From Cristatella mucedo (taxonomy: Eukaryota; Bryozoa; Phylactolaemata; Cristatellidae): 64,000 nt of DNA. Of this stretch, positions 22,739 through 35,194 are shown in pieces (within the stretch, counting starts at the first letter, position 1; every line of letters starts with the position of its first letter). The notes beneath the pieces were generated by a model. The model ran no database searches, was not told the DNA's origin, and was given only the letters and a program-made list of their open reading frames with translations. A program made the translations under genes and the position numbers. The stretch spans positions 1-64,000 of the forward strand of contig WPIO01000113.1 in the NCBI GenBank assembly GCA_009760855.2, read 5' to 3'.

Positions 22739-23294
22739 GGTGGATTGTGGAATGGCCAGGTCCACTGCAATGTCATTACAGTGAAATTCGTGAGAACAGG
22801 TGAGTGGAATCGCACTAAGTTTTCCTGTGTACATTTTACGTGTAGCATAGTTGTATATTCCAAACTTTTTGGAGCTGTGTGCAGCTGCTTTATACTGGAT
22901 TTGACGGGAGCTAGAATGAATTGCGGTGGATTGAGGTGGAATGGAGTGGATTGGGTTCCGGGGTATAGCGCCAAATCTCATTTTCGTAAGTTGAAATATG
23001 GTAGATAGATAAAATAGAACACGTATTACAATATCAGTGCAAAATTTCAGCTCGGCATTGCTAGCGTCTGGTTGATGTTAGCCTAATTGGAGTGGATTTC
23101 TGTGGATTGAGGTAATTCGTCAAACCTGCACGAGGTTGCCCCGTTCTGGCCATCCTGAAAGCTTCCTCGCGTGCATGACTCCAGCATCCACGTAACGATG
23201 CTGCCAGAAATTTTCTATGGCGGGCCAAACTTGAAACTCGACAGACGCGGCATAGGGTCCATGATATATCTTTGAAATCAGCATTGAAAAGCTG

Positions 23295-23850
23295 TGAAGC
23301 AGCTATAGACATCTTTGCTGAAAGAGCTAGAATGGTTGCCGGTTGAGCGTAGGATACAGAGCAAAGTTCTTATACTGACCCAAAAGGCCAGCTACGGCTT
23401 GGCTCCTTCGTACCTAGCTGAACTGCTGCATCAGTTTCAGTCTGTTCGCGCCCTCAGGTCCTGTGTGGACAATAAATTAGCTGTCCCATTACTCCGCTTA
23501 AAGACAGTTGGCGACAGAAGCTTTAGCTCTGCAGGTCCTAGACTGTGGAACTCGCTTCCACAATTCTTACGAAACGACATCTACTCTCCAACTGCCGACT
23601 ATGGCACATCTTTTTCAGCGGTCCTGAACTGCTACTTCTATGCTACTCACTACCTCAACTGCTCTCCTAACTCTGCTATGCTTCCCACTTTCTCTTTGTT
23701 GCGTGAGACGAAGTCTGTTGGCTACCGAATGCGTACCGAAAGCCGCTTAGGCTGTGAGTGCGCTATACAAAACTCCTGCGTAACACCCACATGGTCTTTA
23801 TGACTTTGTGGAGTTACTGACGGAGATACATTACATTATTATTATAACTC
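23295..23850 (+). mobile_element. LINE family 1 C-terminal domain and 3' end
   Basis: An open frame from about 23315 to 23803 encodes LLKELEWLPVERRIQSK, then LAPSYLAELLHQF, then GPRLWNSLPQFLRND. This is the standard C-terminal run of CR1/L2-like RT proteins. The 3' UTR ends in GGAGATACATTACATT. It is the least decayed family 1 copy here, though 5'-truncated. Confidence 0.88.
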
Positions 23851-23859
23851 TTTGGACTT

Positions 23860-24828
23860 ACATTAGCTGCTGGCTTAGTTTTGCAGATTAAGTCTCAGTA
23901 ATGTTTGAGGAAACTGCAGCTCATCGCAGAAAGCATGCAATCCGGATCCCACGTGTCAGCGGTCGAAAAGGAACGCTGCGGGCCGAGGAAGCCGAGCCGA
24001 CCGCCACCTACCGTTACGGCGCTCCCGTTGACTCAGCCTTCGCGAAAGCCTAAATGACAGGGCACGTGGGTCACCTCTGTAGGGCAGTAGCCCAAGCAGA
24101 AGTGTGGGCAACACAATATGACCAAAGCAATGTGCAATCGCACATGCCATCCGACTGCTTACGCGAAGATAGCCACGTAATTCATTCCTCGGTGTCAAGA
24201 ATGCTTGTAAAAGCTATAGACAGGCCGTGAGTCTCCGGTGAGGTATGTGGAGACGCTGCAATGCCTCCATTTCCTCTCGGAGCAAAGTGACCCTACAAGT
24301 CGATCGGTGCACCACCACTCAATGCGAGAAGAACGACATACATTTCAACATACAAATCTCTGTAAGCATTCTGTATTAGAGACATATTAATATAAAGTAG
24401 CTCAACTGATGTTATTTATCAATATCCATGCCTGGTCGTCATCGGCACCCACGGTCGTCACGCTTTGCATACTGGATCGAACGCTGCCAGTCACCTTATG
24501 TGTTAGGACATCATTCGAGGCTTGCTGACTTACTCGCAGGGCAAGCAATTAAGCTTTGCATCAAAAGTAGTATCATCAACCTGAGTTGTACGAACGTTTG
24601 GCTCACGGAAATGTCGAGGGCCTGTTCTTACACAGTTGGATTTATTATTGACACAAATTTTGAATTTCTTACGCTTTAGAAACTGCATCATGCTTTCTTG
24701 TGACATTTTTTTAAGATTTCTTTTTCAGATGAAGTTGAACTAATTCAGTGCTTCCTTGCCATAATCTGCCAAAAGCCCATTGCAAGGCATTTGTCGTAGG
24801 CTGTCACCAGCAGAAAACTTAATGCTAG
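23860..24828. other. Unassigned sequence
   Basis: No supportable gene or repeat was recognised. Open frames at 23956-24198 and 24428-24679 have no known motif. Confidence 0.35.
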
Positions 24829-26958
24829 TATGCATCTGTCGGGACTAAAATTGGTTGGGTGCACAGAGCGGCTGTGCTCCCAGTGGTACACTTGGCATTC
24901 CTAGGTGGAAAAATGAAACGAGGAAATAGCGCCGATCAGGAAAACAAGGCAACATAAAACATAGGTAGAGTTGAGCAAGAAATAATTAATGTCACGTGAG
25001 TAACTTTGGTATTGGCCGCGAACCTTGCAGCAATGTCGACGACGAGAGAGCTGTAAGGGTGTTAAGAAAAGACAGATATAATGTCTGAAAAATGACTCAG
25101 CTTTAGCAGTTAAACATATACTGGATCAGGGCTTTGCGTTGCAGAACATGTTGAAGCAAGCCGATCCAGGCAAATCTATTTCTTAGCTTGTAGTTTATTT
25201 AATTCAGTTATTTTGGGTGGTCTTGTATGTTTGGAGACAAAAATACAGAACCATTCCAAAAAGCTCGCAAATCTTGGCAATAATGGCAGCTTTTATTTTC
25301 CTCGTGATAAATGTGTGAAGTTCATTGCTATGCATGCTTTGTTGTTTCTACGAGTAACAAGCCTATATAATTTTGACGTTGAACCTCAGACGTTTATCCC
25401 TGTAGTATCATAAAAAAGGAACAAGAAATTCGGGACTTTGGCCCAGGAGAAACTCCCTCATGGCTGACGTAAAGCATCCTATAAATTTATTTTGGAACCC
25501 TTCAGCTCTTGCTATCTTAGGTTGTGAAATGCCGTTCATTTATTGTGATGGTGAAAGTATGGAACGACGTGCTTTCTATGTATTCGACTTATTAACGTCG
25601 ATAACAGATAAGATCATCAGAAACTATTACTATATGAGAGCTTATCAGGTACTACGTGCCAATTCAATTATTTTATCAAGAATGTAAATCACGTTTTTTA
25701 AGATTATGTAAAATATTTCTGGGCATTATGTGTTGAATTAAGTTAACTAAGAAATGCTTTATCCGGGAAAAAATTATTGCCCATTCTAAATTAAATTCCC
25801 GATTTTCCCGGTACTCCACGAGTTAAGGGAAAACTTAGATTAAGTTAAAAAGTCTTGACTTATTTGATGTGCGTCGTGGCTCTCTTCTGCTAGCCTATTA
25901 AGGAAGTCCTATCGCTAATAGAGTCTATGTCACAGGAGCTTAAGTAACTGTGACTATACCAGGGACACATGCCAGAGCTGGGATGCAGCCATTATACACG
26001 ACACTTAAAAGTATTTGAGAGCTGTTTTCGATACATATAAGAGGTCAGAATATTAAAAGTACCTGGCTACACCAATAACAGTTATTATTTTTGTGGCTGG
26101 CAGTGCATACCTGTTTTCCTCGAATTTCGACTAACTTTACCTCGCTAACAAAGTTGATATTGTAGCAGTGGAAACTCGCCACCAATTCAAAAGTTGTTTT
26201 TGAGAGTCGGCATGAGTGGCTGCTAAATTACCTGGTGAGTCTGCTTAACAGAAAGCAATCTTGCACTTCACTCGTGATGTAGATAACATATTCATGCTCG
26301 ACTGATAGTGGGAAAATACTGCAAAATAGTTTGCTACGTAGTAGAAAAATTTATTTTATTCCTAAAAAATTCTTCCGATCAAATTAGAGCCGTTAATACC
26401 ATTAGAGCTAGTGAGGAGAAAATATATTGAAATAAAACAGTTTTTATTCTTCTACTCACGATCACCTTAGATGGTGAGACCTCAAGTTGTATTTTTCTAA
26501 ATAAGGAATTGGCAAAATTCAAACTGAGTTGGTGAAATCACTGTCTCTTTCTCAACTCAGAACCATTGCAGACGTTACTAAAAAACCACGATCGTCGCAC
26601 TTAAGGTGCTGGGCTAATGACATTAGGTCAGCCCAGTCGTGAGGTGCTTTAACAATGCATGTCGGACGGGGGGGGGGTCGAGACATGCAGTGAGCAAACC
26701 TTTATTCGATACGGCAAGTTGTCGTGATAGTCGTTAAGGCGTATATGCTGCTATGTAAATTGAGTTGTTGAATTTCCTAAACATGTGAACTGAACCTTTG
26801 AAGTTTAAAATTGTACTGGAAGACCAATGTCTTTCTTATTATGTCTTCCGCTTAGTATTCTGGGTCTAGATTATTTTCTTGAGGGCCAGAGGTCTCACTA
26901 AACGTTGGCCACGAGTCATTTTATACTTTGTTTAGCATGCTCGTGTGTGCGTGACAAT
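24829..26958 (+). repeat. 2.1-kb tandem duplication, copy 1
   Basis: It aligns almost end to end with 26959-29032, from TATGCATCTGTCGGGAC at the start to TTTAGCATGCTCGTGTGTGCG at the end. Short frames at 25213-25413 and 25460-25687 are not preserved in copy 2 and show no domain, so the unit is probably non-coding. It contains a decayed SINE family 1 near 26610-26785. Confidence 0.9.
26610..26785 (+). mobile_element. Decayed SINE family 1 in duplication copy 1
   Basis: TCGAGACATGCAGTGAGCAAACC, then AAGTTGTCGTGATAGTCGTTAAGGC and CTGCTATGTAAATTGAG follow the SINE body and tail in order. A poly-G run (26669-26678) replaces part of the head. Confidence 0.5.
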
Positions 26959-29032
26959 ATGCATCTGTTGGGACTAAAATTGGTTGGGTGCACAGAGCGG
27001 CTGTGCTCGCAGTGGTACACTTGGCATTCTTAGCTTTAAAAATGAAGCGAGGAAATACCACCGATTCGCAAACAAGACAGGTAGGTAGAGTTGACCAAGA
27101 GATAATTAGTGTTACGTGAGCAACTTTGGTATTGGCCGAACCGTGCTGCATTGTCGACGACGAGAGAACTGTAAGGGTGTTGAGAGGAGACAGATATAAT
27201 GTCTGAAAAATGGCTCAACTTTAGCAGTTAAACATATACAGGATCAGGGCTTTGCGTTGCAGAACATGTTGAAGCAAGCCAGTCCAGGCAAATCTATTTC
27301 TTAGCTTGTAGTTTATTTTATTTAGTTATTCAGAGTTGTGTTTTATGTTTGGAGACAAAAATACAGAACCAGTTCAAAAAGCTCGCACATCTTAGCCATA
27401 ATGGCAGCTTCTATCTTTTTTGTGATAAATGTGTGAAGTTCATTGCTATGCATGCTTTGTTGTTTCTACGAGTACCAAGCTTATAAAATTTTAACGTTGA
27501 ACCTCAGACGTTTATCCTTTTAGTATCATTAAAAAGGAACAAAAAATTCAGGACTTTGGCCTGGGAGAAACTCCATCGTGGCTAATGTAAAGCATCCTAT
27601 AAACTTATTTTAGAACCCTGCAGCTCTTGCTATCTTGAAGGTTGTGAAATGTCGTTCATTTATTGTGATGGTGAAAGTATGGAACGACGTGCTTTCTATG
27701 TATTAGACTTCTTATCGTCGAGATGCGATCATCAGAGACTATTACTACATCAGAGCGTATCAGGTACTACGTGCCAATTTAATTATTTTATCAAGAATGT
27801 AAATCACGTTTTTAAGATAAAGTGAAATATATCTGGCCATTATGTGTTGAAATAAGTCAACTAACAAACGCTTTATCCTGAAAAAATGTATTGGCTAATC
27901 TAAATTGAATTCTAGATTTTCCCGATATTCCACGATTTAAGAGAAAGCTCAGATTTAGTCTAAAAGTCTTGACTGATTAGATTTTTGCCGTGGCTCTCTT
28001 CTGCTAGACTATTAAGGAAGTCCTATCTGTAATAGGTTATATGTCACAGAAGCACATATGACTGTGACTATGCCAGTTACACATGCCAGAGCTTGGATGC
28101 AGCGATAATACACGAACTTTAAAAGTATTTGGGAGCTGTCTTCGATACATCTAAGAGGTCCGAATATTAAAATTATCTGGCTACACCCATCACAATTATT
28201 GTTTTCGAGGCTGGCAGTGCGTACCTGTTTTCCTCAAAATTTGAATACTTTGAAATTCGAAAATTTGAAATTTCCTCGAAATTTGAATTCTATTTGAATA
28301 CCAAAGTTCGACTAACTATACCTCACTAACAAAGTTGATATTATAGCTGTGGAAACTCGCCACCAACTCAAAAGTTATTTTTGAGAGTCGGCCTGAGTGG
28401 CTGCTAAATTAGCTGGTGAGTCTGCCTAACAGAAAGCAATCTTGCAGGTCACTCGTGATGTATATAACATATTCACGCTCGACTGATAGTGGGAAAATAC
28501 TGCAAAATAGTTTGCTACGTAATAAAATGTTTATTTTATTCCTAAATATTCAGATCAAATTAGAGCCGTTAAAACCATTTGAGCTAGTAAGAAGAAATAA
28601 TATTTAAATCGAATGGGTTTTATTCTGCTACTCACGATCACCTTAGGTGGTGAGACCTCGAGTGGTATTTGGCTAAATAATGAATGGGCAAGATTAAAAC
28701 TGAGTTGGTGAAATCTTTGTCTATTTCTCAACTTAGGACCATTGCCGACATTAATAAAACCACGATCGTCGCACTGAATGTGCTGGGCTAATGACATTAG
28801 GTCAGCCCAGTCGTGAGGTGCTTTAACAATGCATGTCGGACGGGGGGGGGGGGGGTCGAGACATGCAGTGAGCAAACCTTTATTAGATACTGCAAGTTGT
28901 CGTGTGTCTTTCTTATAATGTCTTCCGCTTAGTATTCTGGGTCCAGAGTATTTTCTTGAGGGCCAGAGGTCTCACTAAACGTTGGCCACGAGTCATTTTA
29001 TACTTTGTTTAGCATGCTGTTGTGTGCGTGAT
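26959..29032 (+). repeat. 2.1-kb tandem duplication, copy 2
   Basis: Second copy of 24829-26958, head to tail with no spacer. Differences include an AT-rich insertion of about 50 bases near 28240-28300, a longer poly-G run (about 28842-28855) and loss of about 100 bases of the SINE tail at 28896. Confidence 0.9.
28786..28896 (+). mobile_element. Truncated SINE family 1 in duplication copy 2
   Basis: The counterpart of 26610-26785. It stops after CAAGTTGTCGTG, where copy 1 continues with the SINE tail. Confidence 0.45.
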
Positions 29033-29154
29033 ACTCGTGTGCTTTGAAAAAGCCGAATACAGTGCATGTCGGTAAATTGTGGGAATTGATTATCTTGCAA
29101 TAAGTAGTGAAGTGCCGTGACACATATTATGTTCATTGGGAGCTATATAAACGA

Positions 29155-29690
29155 TCTAGTGTTGCCGTTGCCACATAACGCTACTGCTCGCCGACCTGCA
29201 CTGGTTTAAAATCAATCAGCAAATCGCCTTTAAGGTATGGTCACTTACTTTTAGGTTCTCCTATTCTCTGGCTTCAGGGCACCAATCAGAACTACTCCCC
29301 CACTAGGCCGAACGTCATAGCTCTTTTTGGTCCGACTCAAATCGTTTATCAATACTTCATACGAACCTCAAAACCTCGATGTACCTTTAGCTTCTATGCT
29401 ACTAAAGCCTGGAACTTACTCCTGATTGAGATCACGACATCCCCTGCATTACGAAAATTAAAAAGAAGCTTGAAATCCCTATTTCTAACGTAAGTATTTA
29501 GTGGGTCCTTGTGATTCATCCTTTGTGAGCTTGTGTTTAGTGACACTGTGCCTGCTGCTACTGACCATGTCTCCATGTTAAGCCCGTGCATATCGCATCT
29601 GACGATGTCGTGACTGGTGGTTTTTGAGAATGTTAACACTGATCCTTCGGTCATGTTTTCTCTCAAACATTTGTTTTTAAAGTACATAGA
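29155..29690 (+). mobile_element. LINE family 2 fragment, C-terminal region
   Basis: CGCCGACCTGCACTGG (the ADLHW site), the ACTAGGCCGAACG region, GCCTGGAACTTACTCC (AWN motif), GTGGGTCCTTGTGATTC and the CTTGTG.TTAGTG.CACTGTG block follow the family 2 order. The frame is broken many times and no tail hairpin is present. Confidence 0.65.
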
Positions 29691-29699
29691 AATACTTTT

Positions 29700-32330
29700 A
29701 ATTATTTGAGGTGCTATACTGTATTAATATTATTAACGTAGTTTTTAACTTCTGATGTATTCTATACTAAGATATACCAACACTCAAATTTAAGTGCGTC
29801 ACATTATTGATTTTAAACACTAATCTATTCAAAAGCGTAATGATAAAAATGTAGACATTTCTAAAGGTGTGGAAGAAAATTGTCTGTTCTGCGAGCTACG
29901 AACGTGCTGAGGTCCTTAGTTTCTTGTGTTACTTGCTGTTTTGAAGATTGGTGAAAATTTCGCTTTCGTATATTCTCTTAAATGTGACACCGAGCGTAAC
30001 TTTTCTGTTATGTATTTTACTCGCTGATGTCTGCGGCAGTTAGCAATTTATTCAATGCTCCTCGTTAAATTTTCATTCTCAACTCTGTGGTAAACCTTGT
30101 TCCGGACGGATTGGAATCTGTGCTCATGGATCGAAGGAAAACCGTTTCTGAAAGTTAAGAAACTTTATTGCCAAAATGAGTACTTCGGTCTTGCAATCTG
30201 ATTAACTAACAATGCAGCCAAGTAGAATCAATTCTACGTCTAAGAAATTCTTCAAAGTTCCCTACAGTAACCACAAAGTGCCAGGACTAAGCTGACAACC
30301 AAGAAAGAAATTGGTGCTCCAGTAACAGCTGCATGCCTAATGCAGTTGTGAAAGTTTCGCCCACACGAGACGTAATGCAATAGCATTAAAACACATTCAG
30401 TGTGTATAATTGACAGTGTCTACAAATGCTGACTATAATTAAGCATGACTGCATATTACCGATGTACAAGGTATTTCAAAAAATCAAGCCAACTACTGGG
30501 TGACACTTCAGTGGATTGTGCATTAATCCACGTTTCTCGGTCATTAGTCTGAGGCTTACTAGCAGCGAGGGCTTGCTGTACATCCTTGTCTGAGTTGATC
30601 AATTTCTTTCACTTCTACCCTGAAAATGAATAGGGTTTCGGCAACTTTTCCTGCTGCATAGCTCTGCGGCTAAATGTAAAGCCTCAATACCGTCGCGTTT
30701 ACAGATTTTGTACAGCATTTGTACGCCTGTAAGTCCTCTTGGGCGGATCGTTTCCTGTAGCTTATCTACCATCAAAGCTGTGTTTGGCAATACCTAGAAT
30801 GCAGGACAATTAATTGGGTATAATACAGATAAATTTATTAGGCACAACAATGGAAACAAGTCTCTTGTAGACACTACACAATAGCTGAAAAGGAAGCATA
30901 GGTCTGGATAAAGTTCCCTTTCCGCATGCATAACTGAATACATCCAGCCTTAGGTTAACTAGTACCATACCAAGCACCCAATCAATTTCAACATTATCAG
31001 TTGGATTTCTGATTGATTCAATCGCAGAATCTTGCAACCAATCCGACTCCTACCTCCCCCAGTGTAATCGTGCACAACTCTACATTTCTCACACTGAATA
31101 TAAATATTTTAGCGATTGAGCTGTGAGGTCTGCAGCACCAAAACTGTGGCTCTCGCAGGAGCGCCCAGTCACTCATTGCAATGACCTTGAATCCTTACGG
31201 TTTTTTGCATTACCGGGTACACCATAATTGATATGAACTGTCTAGATCTAGCAGTGCATAGGTGCCGTGGACTTGAAAATCCCCCAAATAAACTTTGTAT
31301 TACAAAAGCCATGTTTGAAACTCAAAACTAAGCTAACTCCTTCATTATAAATTGGCAGATCGAAGAAATTTGAAGGAACTTTTTACAAGATTTGACTTGA
31401 AAGAATCCTTTTACATGAGCAGGCGTCGAGATCACTACGTAAGGTACCCTTCCAAATGAGTTTTTTGATAGTACATTTATCAATTTAACATTAACAACAC
31501 GAGGATTTTGTTTTAATTATTGGCCACAGCTTCTAGGTAAAAGCTCACAGTAGCCTTCAGAATAAGCTTTGCCTACAAAATGAACCATTTGAACCACGGA
31601 GCTCGACCCTTTGTTCGTGGACGTCAAGGCTAATCCACTTCCGAGCCACTTTAAATAAGCTATAAAGGAAACAAGTAACTTACTCAAAAAAAAATTTACA
31701 ATATAAAAATTCAAAAGCGAATCAAAGAAATATCACGCAGTACGAGCAGAGGTAGATCCAAGCAGCGAACTCACCCCGTCTGTTCAGCTTTTATTACTCG
31801 GGAGAATTTAAGACACTGGTATTTAATGAATTCCAGGCTTAAGAACATGTTAAGTTAGGTTACTTTTTCCTATAGATTTGAGGTTGGTTAGAGACACATA
31901 ATTGCTCACCCGGAACTCCCAAATCCCGAGCAGGCATCTATAAAGTCTCAGAGGCAATAGCGATATCTTTTAAAAAAATCTGCCGCCTTATCGTTAGCAA
32001 AGGAGAACTCGTGATTTGATGTCCAATCTAGCTAACACGTTACAGTGGTGAATGGTCGCCGTTAAGCACTGCTGCCATATTAGTTTTCCGTTATTGCGAC
32101 TGCAGCCAAGATGTGGAGATGGACAGCGGTTATTTTTATTTGGGTTAGCAATATCAATAATAGGATGTGCATGTGGCTTTAAGATTACTAAATGTCTTTC
32201 AGGTAATTTGAAAACCTTACAAAGGAAACACGTTAGTTGGTTTTGAAAATCTTGTGTGCCATCAGGCCGCAGAGGCATGAAATCAAAATAATTAGCCAGA
32301 ACAGATAAAAAATGCGGAACTTTCATTTAG
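29700..32330. other. Unassigned sequence
   Basis: This long AT-rich stretch has no recognised repeat. A minus-strand frame at 30599-30797 begins after a CATTCTAG acceptor-like site and contains EALHLAAEL, weakly reminiscent of an ankyrin repeat. A 110-codon frame at 31994-32326 (minus) has no recognised motif. Neither is called as a gene. Confidence 0.35.
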
Positions 32331-32334
32331 ACCT

Positions 32335-32895
32335 CAAGCGACGCCGAACCATTGTAACAGCTCTCCTTTGTGTAACCGGAATGTCATTTACCTGACCATG
32401 CTAGATTTCTAAGCTGCGTTTGACACTATTGGTCAAAGCATCCGGGTTAAACGACTGAGAGCATAGATCTAGCAGTCGAGGCACAGACGTAGCTCATATC
32501 TATTAGTAATGTCCAATGGCGTACGATTGTCGATTCTAATCTACCATTCAAGCTATCTGTAGAGCCCCACAAAGGCCCTTTCTCGCTCCTTTGCTGCTCT
32601 CTATTTGTACTCAACCTTAAAAAATATTTTGTGGGGCAGTAGAATCAGCTAACAAGTCACCACTCAGAGGACTTTATCGTCAAAACCATTGATATCTCCT
32701 TCAGCTACAGACATACTTACCGATTGCTTCGCAGACATTCGATCCTAGATGTCAGCCAATTTCCACATACTAACCGACGATAAAAGCTTCTTAGGCTTTG
32801 AGTGGGATATAGCGAACTGTACTGCAAAGCACCCATATACTGTTCGTGGCTTTGTGGACTCACAGAAGGAGATATATTATATTACACCATAAGAA
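32335..32895 (+). mobile_element. LINE family 1, RT fragment and tail
   Basis: Plus-strand frames give an LDF.AAFDTIGQ-like palm A motif near 32400 and a PHKGPFLAPLLLSIYT-like motif near 32570, then the family 1 3' end (TTGTGGACTCACAGAAGG, ATATTATATTACACC). The central thumb part is deleted. Confidence 0.6.
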
Positions 32896-32924
32896 TACTT
32901 GTGGAGATTTTTCGATGTGTACTC

Positions 32925-33402
32925 TCTCTCTCTCAGATATACTCCGCCATCAGGCTAAGCATCGTACCACCCGCTTTTCGGAACCCAACTGTTTACCCTG
33001 TTCGAACCTCAAATCCTTTGGAGACCGTGCATATAGTTCGTATGCTCCCAAAGCCTGAAACTCACTCCCGAATTTTGTCAGAACATCCCCTTACTTGACC
33101 ACGTTTAAAAAGAACTTAAAACACCTATTTTGGACAGCATTTAGTGGGTCCTTGTGATTCGCCCTTCATGTGCTTATGCGTGCTGACCTTGTGCATGCTT
33201 CCACCAACCACACTTGCATGCAGACCCTGGGCATGTCACCCCTAACCGTGTTATTCATGTTGTTTATCAAGCATGATATTACTTACCATTCAATCTCGTT
33301 TCCTTTTGCAGCAAATGTAAAGCGCCTAGAAAGAGATTGAGTTTTCTGAGGATGCTTTATAAAGTGCAATATTATTATTATTATCATTATTATTATTATC
33401 TG
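32925..33402 (+). mobile_element. LINE family 2, C-terminus and 3' tail
   Basis: Starting at CTCTCAGATATACTC, frames give HRTTRFSEPNCLPCS and SFGDRAYSSYAPKA, the usual C-terminal run. It continues through GTGGGTCCTTGTGATTCG, the 3' UTR, the hairpin tail and ATT repeats at 33375-33400. It abuts the family 1 tail at 32895. Confidence 0.85.
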
Positions 33403-34595
33403 GTGGAAGGTGGAGCAGGAAAAGGACAAATTGCAAGATAACAAACCAAAGTAAAACTAAGTGACAGAACCTCAAAGTGGGCATGTTTTTTTACTAATAA
33501 ACAGATAAAGGAAGAGAATTTATCTGCACCTAAAAGTTTTGATAGATTCTGTAAGTTTAAGTTTTTTGATTGAATCTTTAAGTTTTTATTGATTCTTTAT
33601 TCTTTCGTGGCGAAGTGAGAAGGTAAGGTAAATGCACACCTTCGGTTGGGCGGAAGGCTGTGAGCCAGGTAAGCTCAGGACTCGTTACACTGACGTTAAT
33701 TGGCTGTCGCTTGGGAAGCTTGCCAGTAGGGAGTTTCCCACTAATGCAGGTCAAGGTATCAAGTGGGCGTGGCCTCGCCACCAGTTTGCTCCTAAACCCT
33801 ACACCAGAATTGCTAAACTCCACCTGACCAAGGGTGGCTAAACTAGCTCGTAATTATTGCATTCGGGCAGTATTGGTGGACTAAACTCGATTTAATAGCA
33901 AAATGATATGCAGGTCATCTGACCCTGATTGTGCTTCAGTGACCCACTTCCTAATCTGCTTGTGAATTAGCCTTTACAAGGGTTATCTCTCTCTCCACGC
34001 TTCGCATGCCGGAGCGTCTTCCAAGAAGCTACAACAGTATGTACGCTCGATCACATATATTACATATGCCGCCTGTGTATAATATAGACATCATCATCAC
34101 GAACATAACTGGGATCGATAGCCATCGTTCATCTGCATACTGCAGCTGTGTGTTGAGTAAGCCCTTACAGGCAGAACCACGTGACTGCTGAAAGAAGTTC
34201 TGAGACCGCGTAGCAGGTGTAAACTGTGGACGTGAGGCCGCTTTCGCTGTCCGGATATAATTTCAGCATCGTAGTTAAACATTCCAAGAAACTCTCATGC
34301 TATACTGGCTAGGCGGTTCTAACAACAGACTGGCTTTCCCTACTAGCACAAATCGCGACTCGAAGATGGCGCACGTGCAGCCATGGCATTTGAAAAATGC
34401 CTAGTCAACCGATCTGGTTAACAACTCACACTTTTTCTCTTACGACGGGTATATCTGACGAATGCACTTTAGTTCGTAAAAAAACTCCGTCGCTAGGCTT
34501 GGAAGCCATGACGGTGCTAGCCGCTAAATTACATGACTTCTCACCGACCATGCCTCTCTCAATCAAGCAGCCTATCGGTTTGAAGGCTCGGCGAC
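33403..34595. other. Unassigned sequence
   Basis: Short frames near 33632-33841 and 34397-34612 have no recognisable domain. No repeat copy was found. Confidence 0.35.
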
Positions 34596-34599
34596 TCAA

Positions 34600-34890
34600 T
34601 ATTAGTCACTAAGACCTCCCGATCACCACTGCTAATCCAGAATTCTTCCTCCTACAGACTTCATGTCAAACAGCGTGCTTTTCACAATCGAATTGCTTAA
34701 CCCTTGAAGCTAACAAACCTCAAGTACTTGGCAGACTGTACCTTCCGTTTTTATGACCCCGAGGCCTGGCACGAACTGCCAATTGAGGTTTTTACGATTC
34801 CTGACCAAAAATATCACGGTCTTCGAACGGAATTAAAGTTTCTTAAGGTGGTAGTATGTTGTTTTAATTTTATTGTTTGTAGCTAAAGTT
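34600..34890 (+). mobile_element. LINE C-terminal fragment, family uncertain
   Basis: One frame reads LKYLADCTFRFYDPEAWHEL followed by PIEV, matching the FGDRAFSFYAPKAWNSLP position of CR1/L2-like elements. It is too diverged to assign to family 1 or 2. Confidence 0.55.
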
Positions 34891-35194
34891 CTGAGTGATG
34901 GTATAGATTTAGCAAGCGTAAAAAAAAGTTGGCACTTCGAAAAAGCTTCAGATTCCAACAGTAGATCAAATACTGTATTTTCTTGGTCGACGACTCGAAA
35001 AACTGCTACTTACATAGTTTACATCTTCACGCTAAAAGTGTAAGCCATTAAAGGGATTTGGTGATGCTTGAAATGTTCTTCTGTTCTTTGGAAGAAAAAC
35101 TCTAATAGAAGTTACATATGAGGTGCTTTATATCATCGTTAAAATTCACGGAAAATATGAATCTTTACATTAAAACATATAAATAGCATTAGAA

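Larger units (their letters stand above)
19800..23080 (+). repeat. Degenerate tandem satellite, about 175-bp period
   Basis: An anchor of the form GGGCCATTGCCGTCGATTGC..TGCATTGC recurs near 19848, 20007, 20335, 20503, 20650, 20793, 20974, 21136, 21497, 21670, 21845, 22028, 22205, 22390 and 22750. After subtracting three inserted retroposons the spacing is about 143-195 bases, mostly 160-185. Other parts of the unit (GGTTGCACTTTAA..C, GTGAGAAC, GTGGATTG) recur in the same order. It is non-coding. Confidence 0.8.

Noticed and set aside
19800-23080. CRISPR-like regularly spaced repeats
   Set aside because: The units are degenerate, contiguous and about 175 bp, with no short exact repeats or unique spacers; it is a eukaryotic satellite.
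25213-25687. Two open frames in the 2.1-kb duplication
   Set aside because: They are disrupted in the second copy and show no recognisable domain.
31994-32326. A 110-codon minus-strand frame
   Set aside because: No motif, no splice sites or context to support it; left as unassigned.
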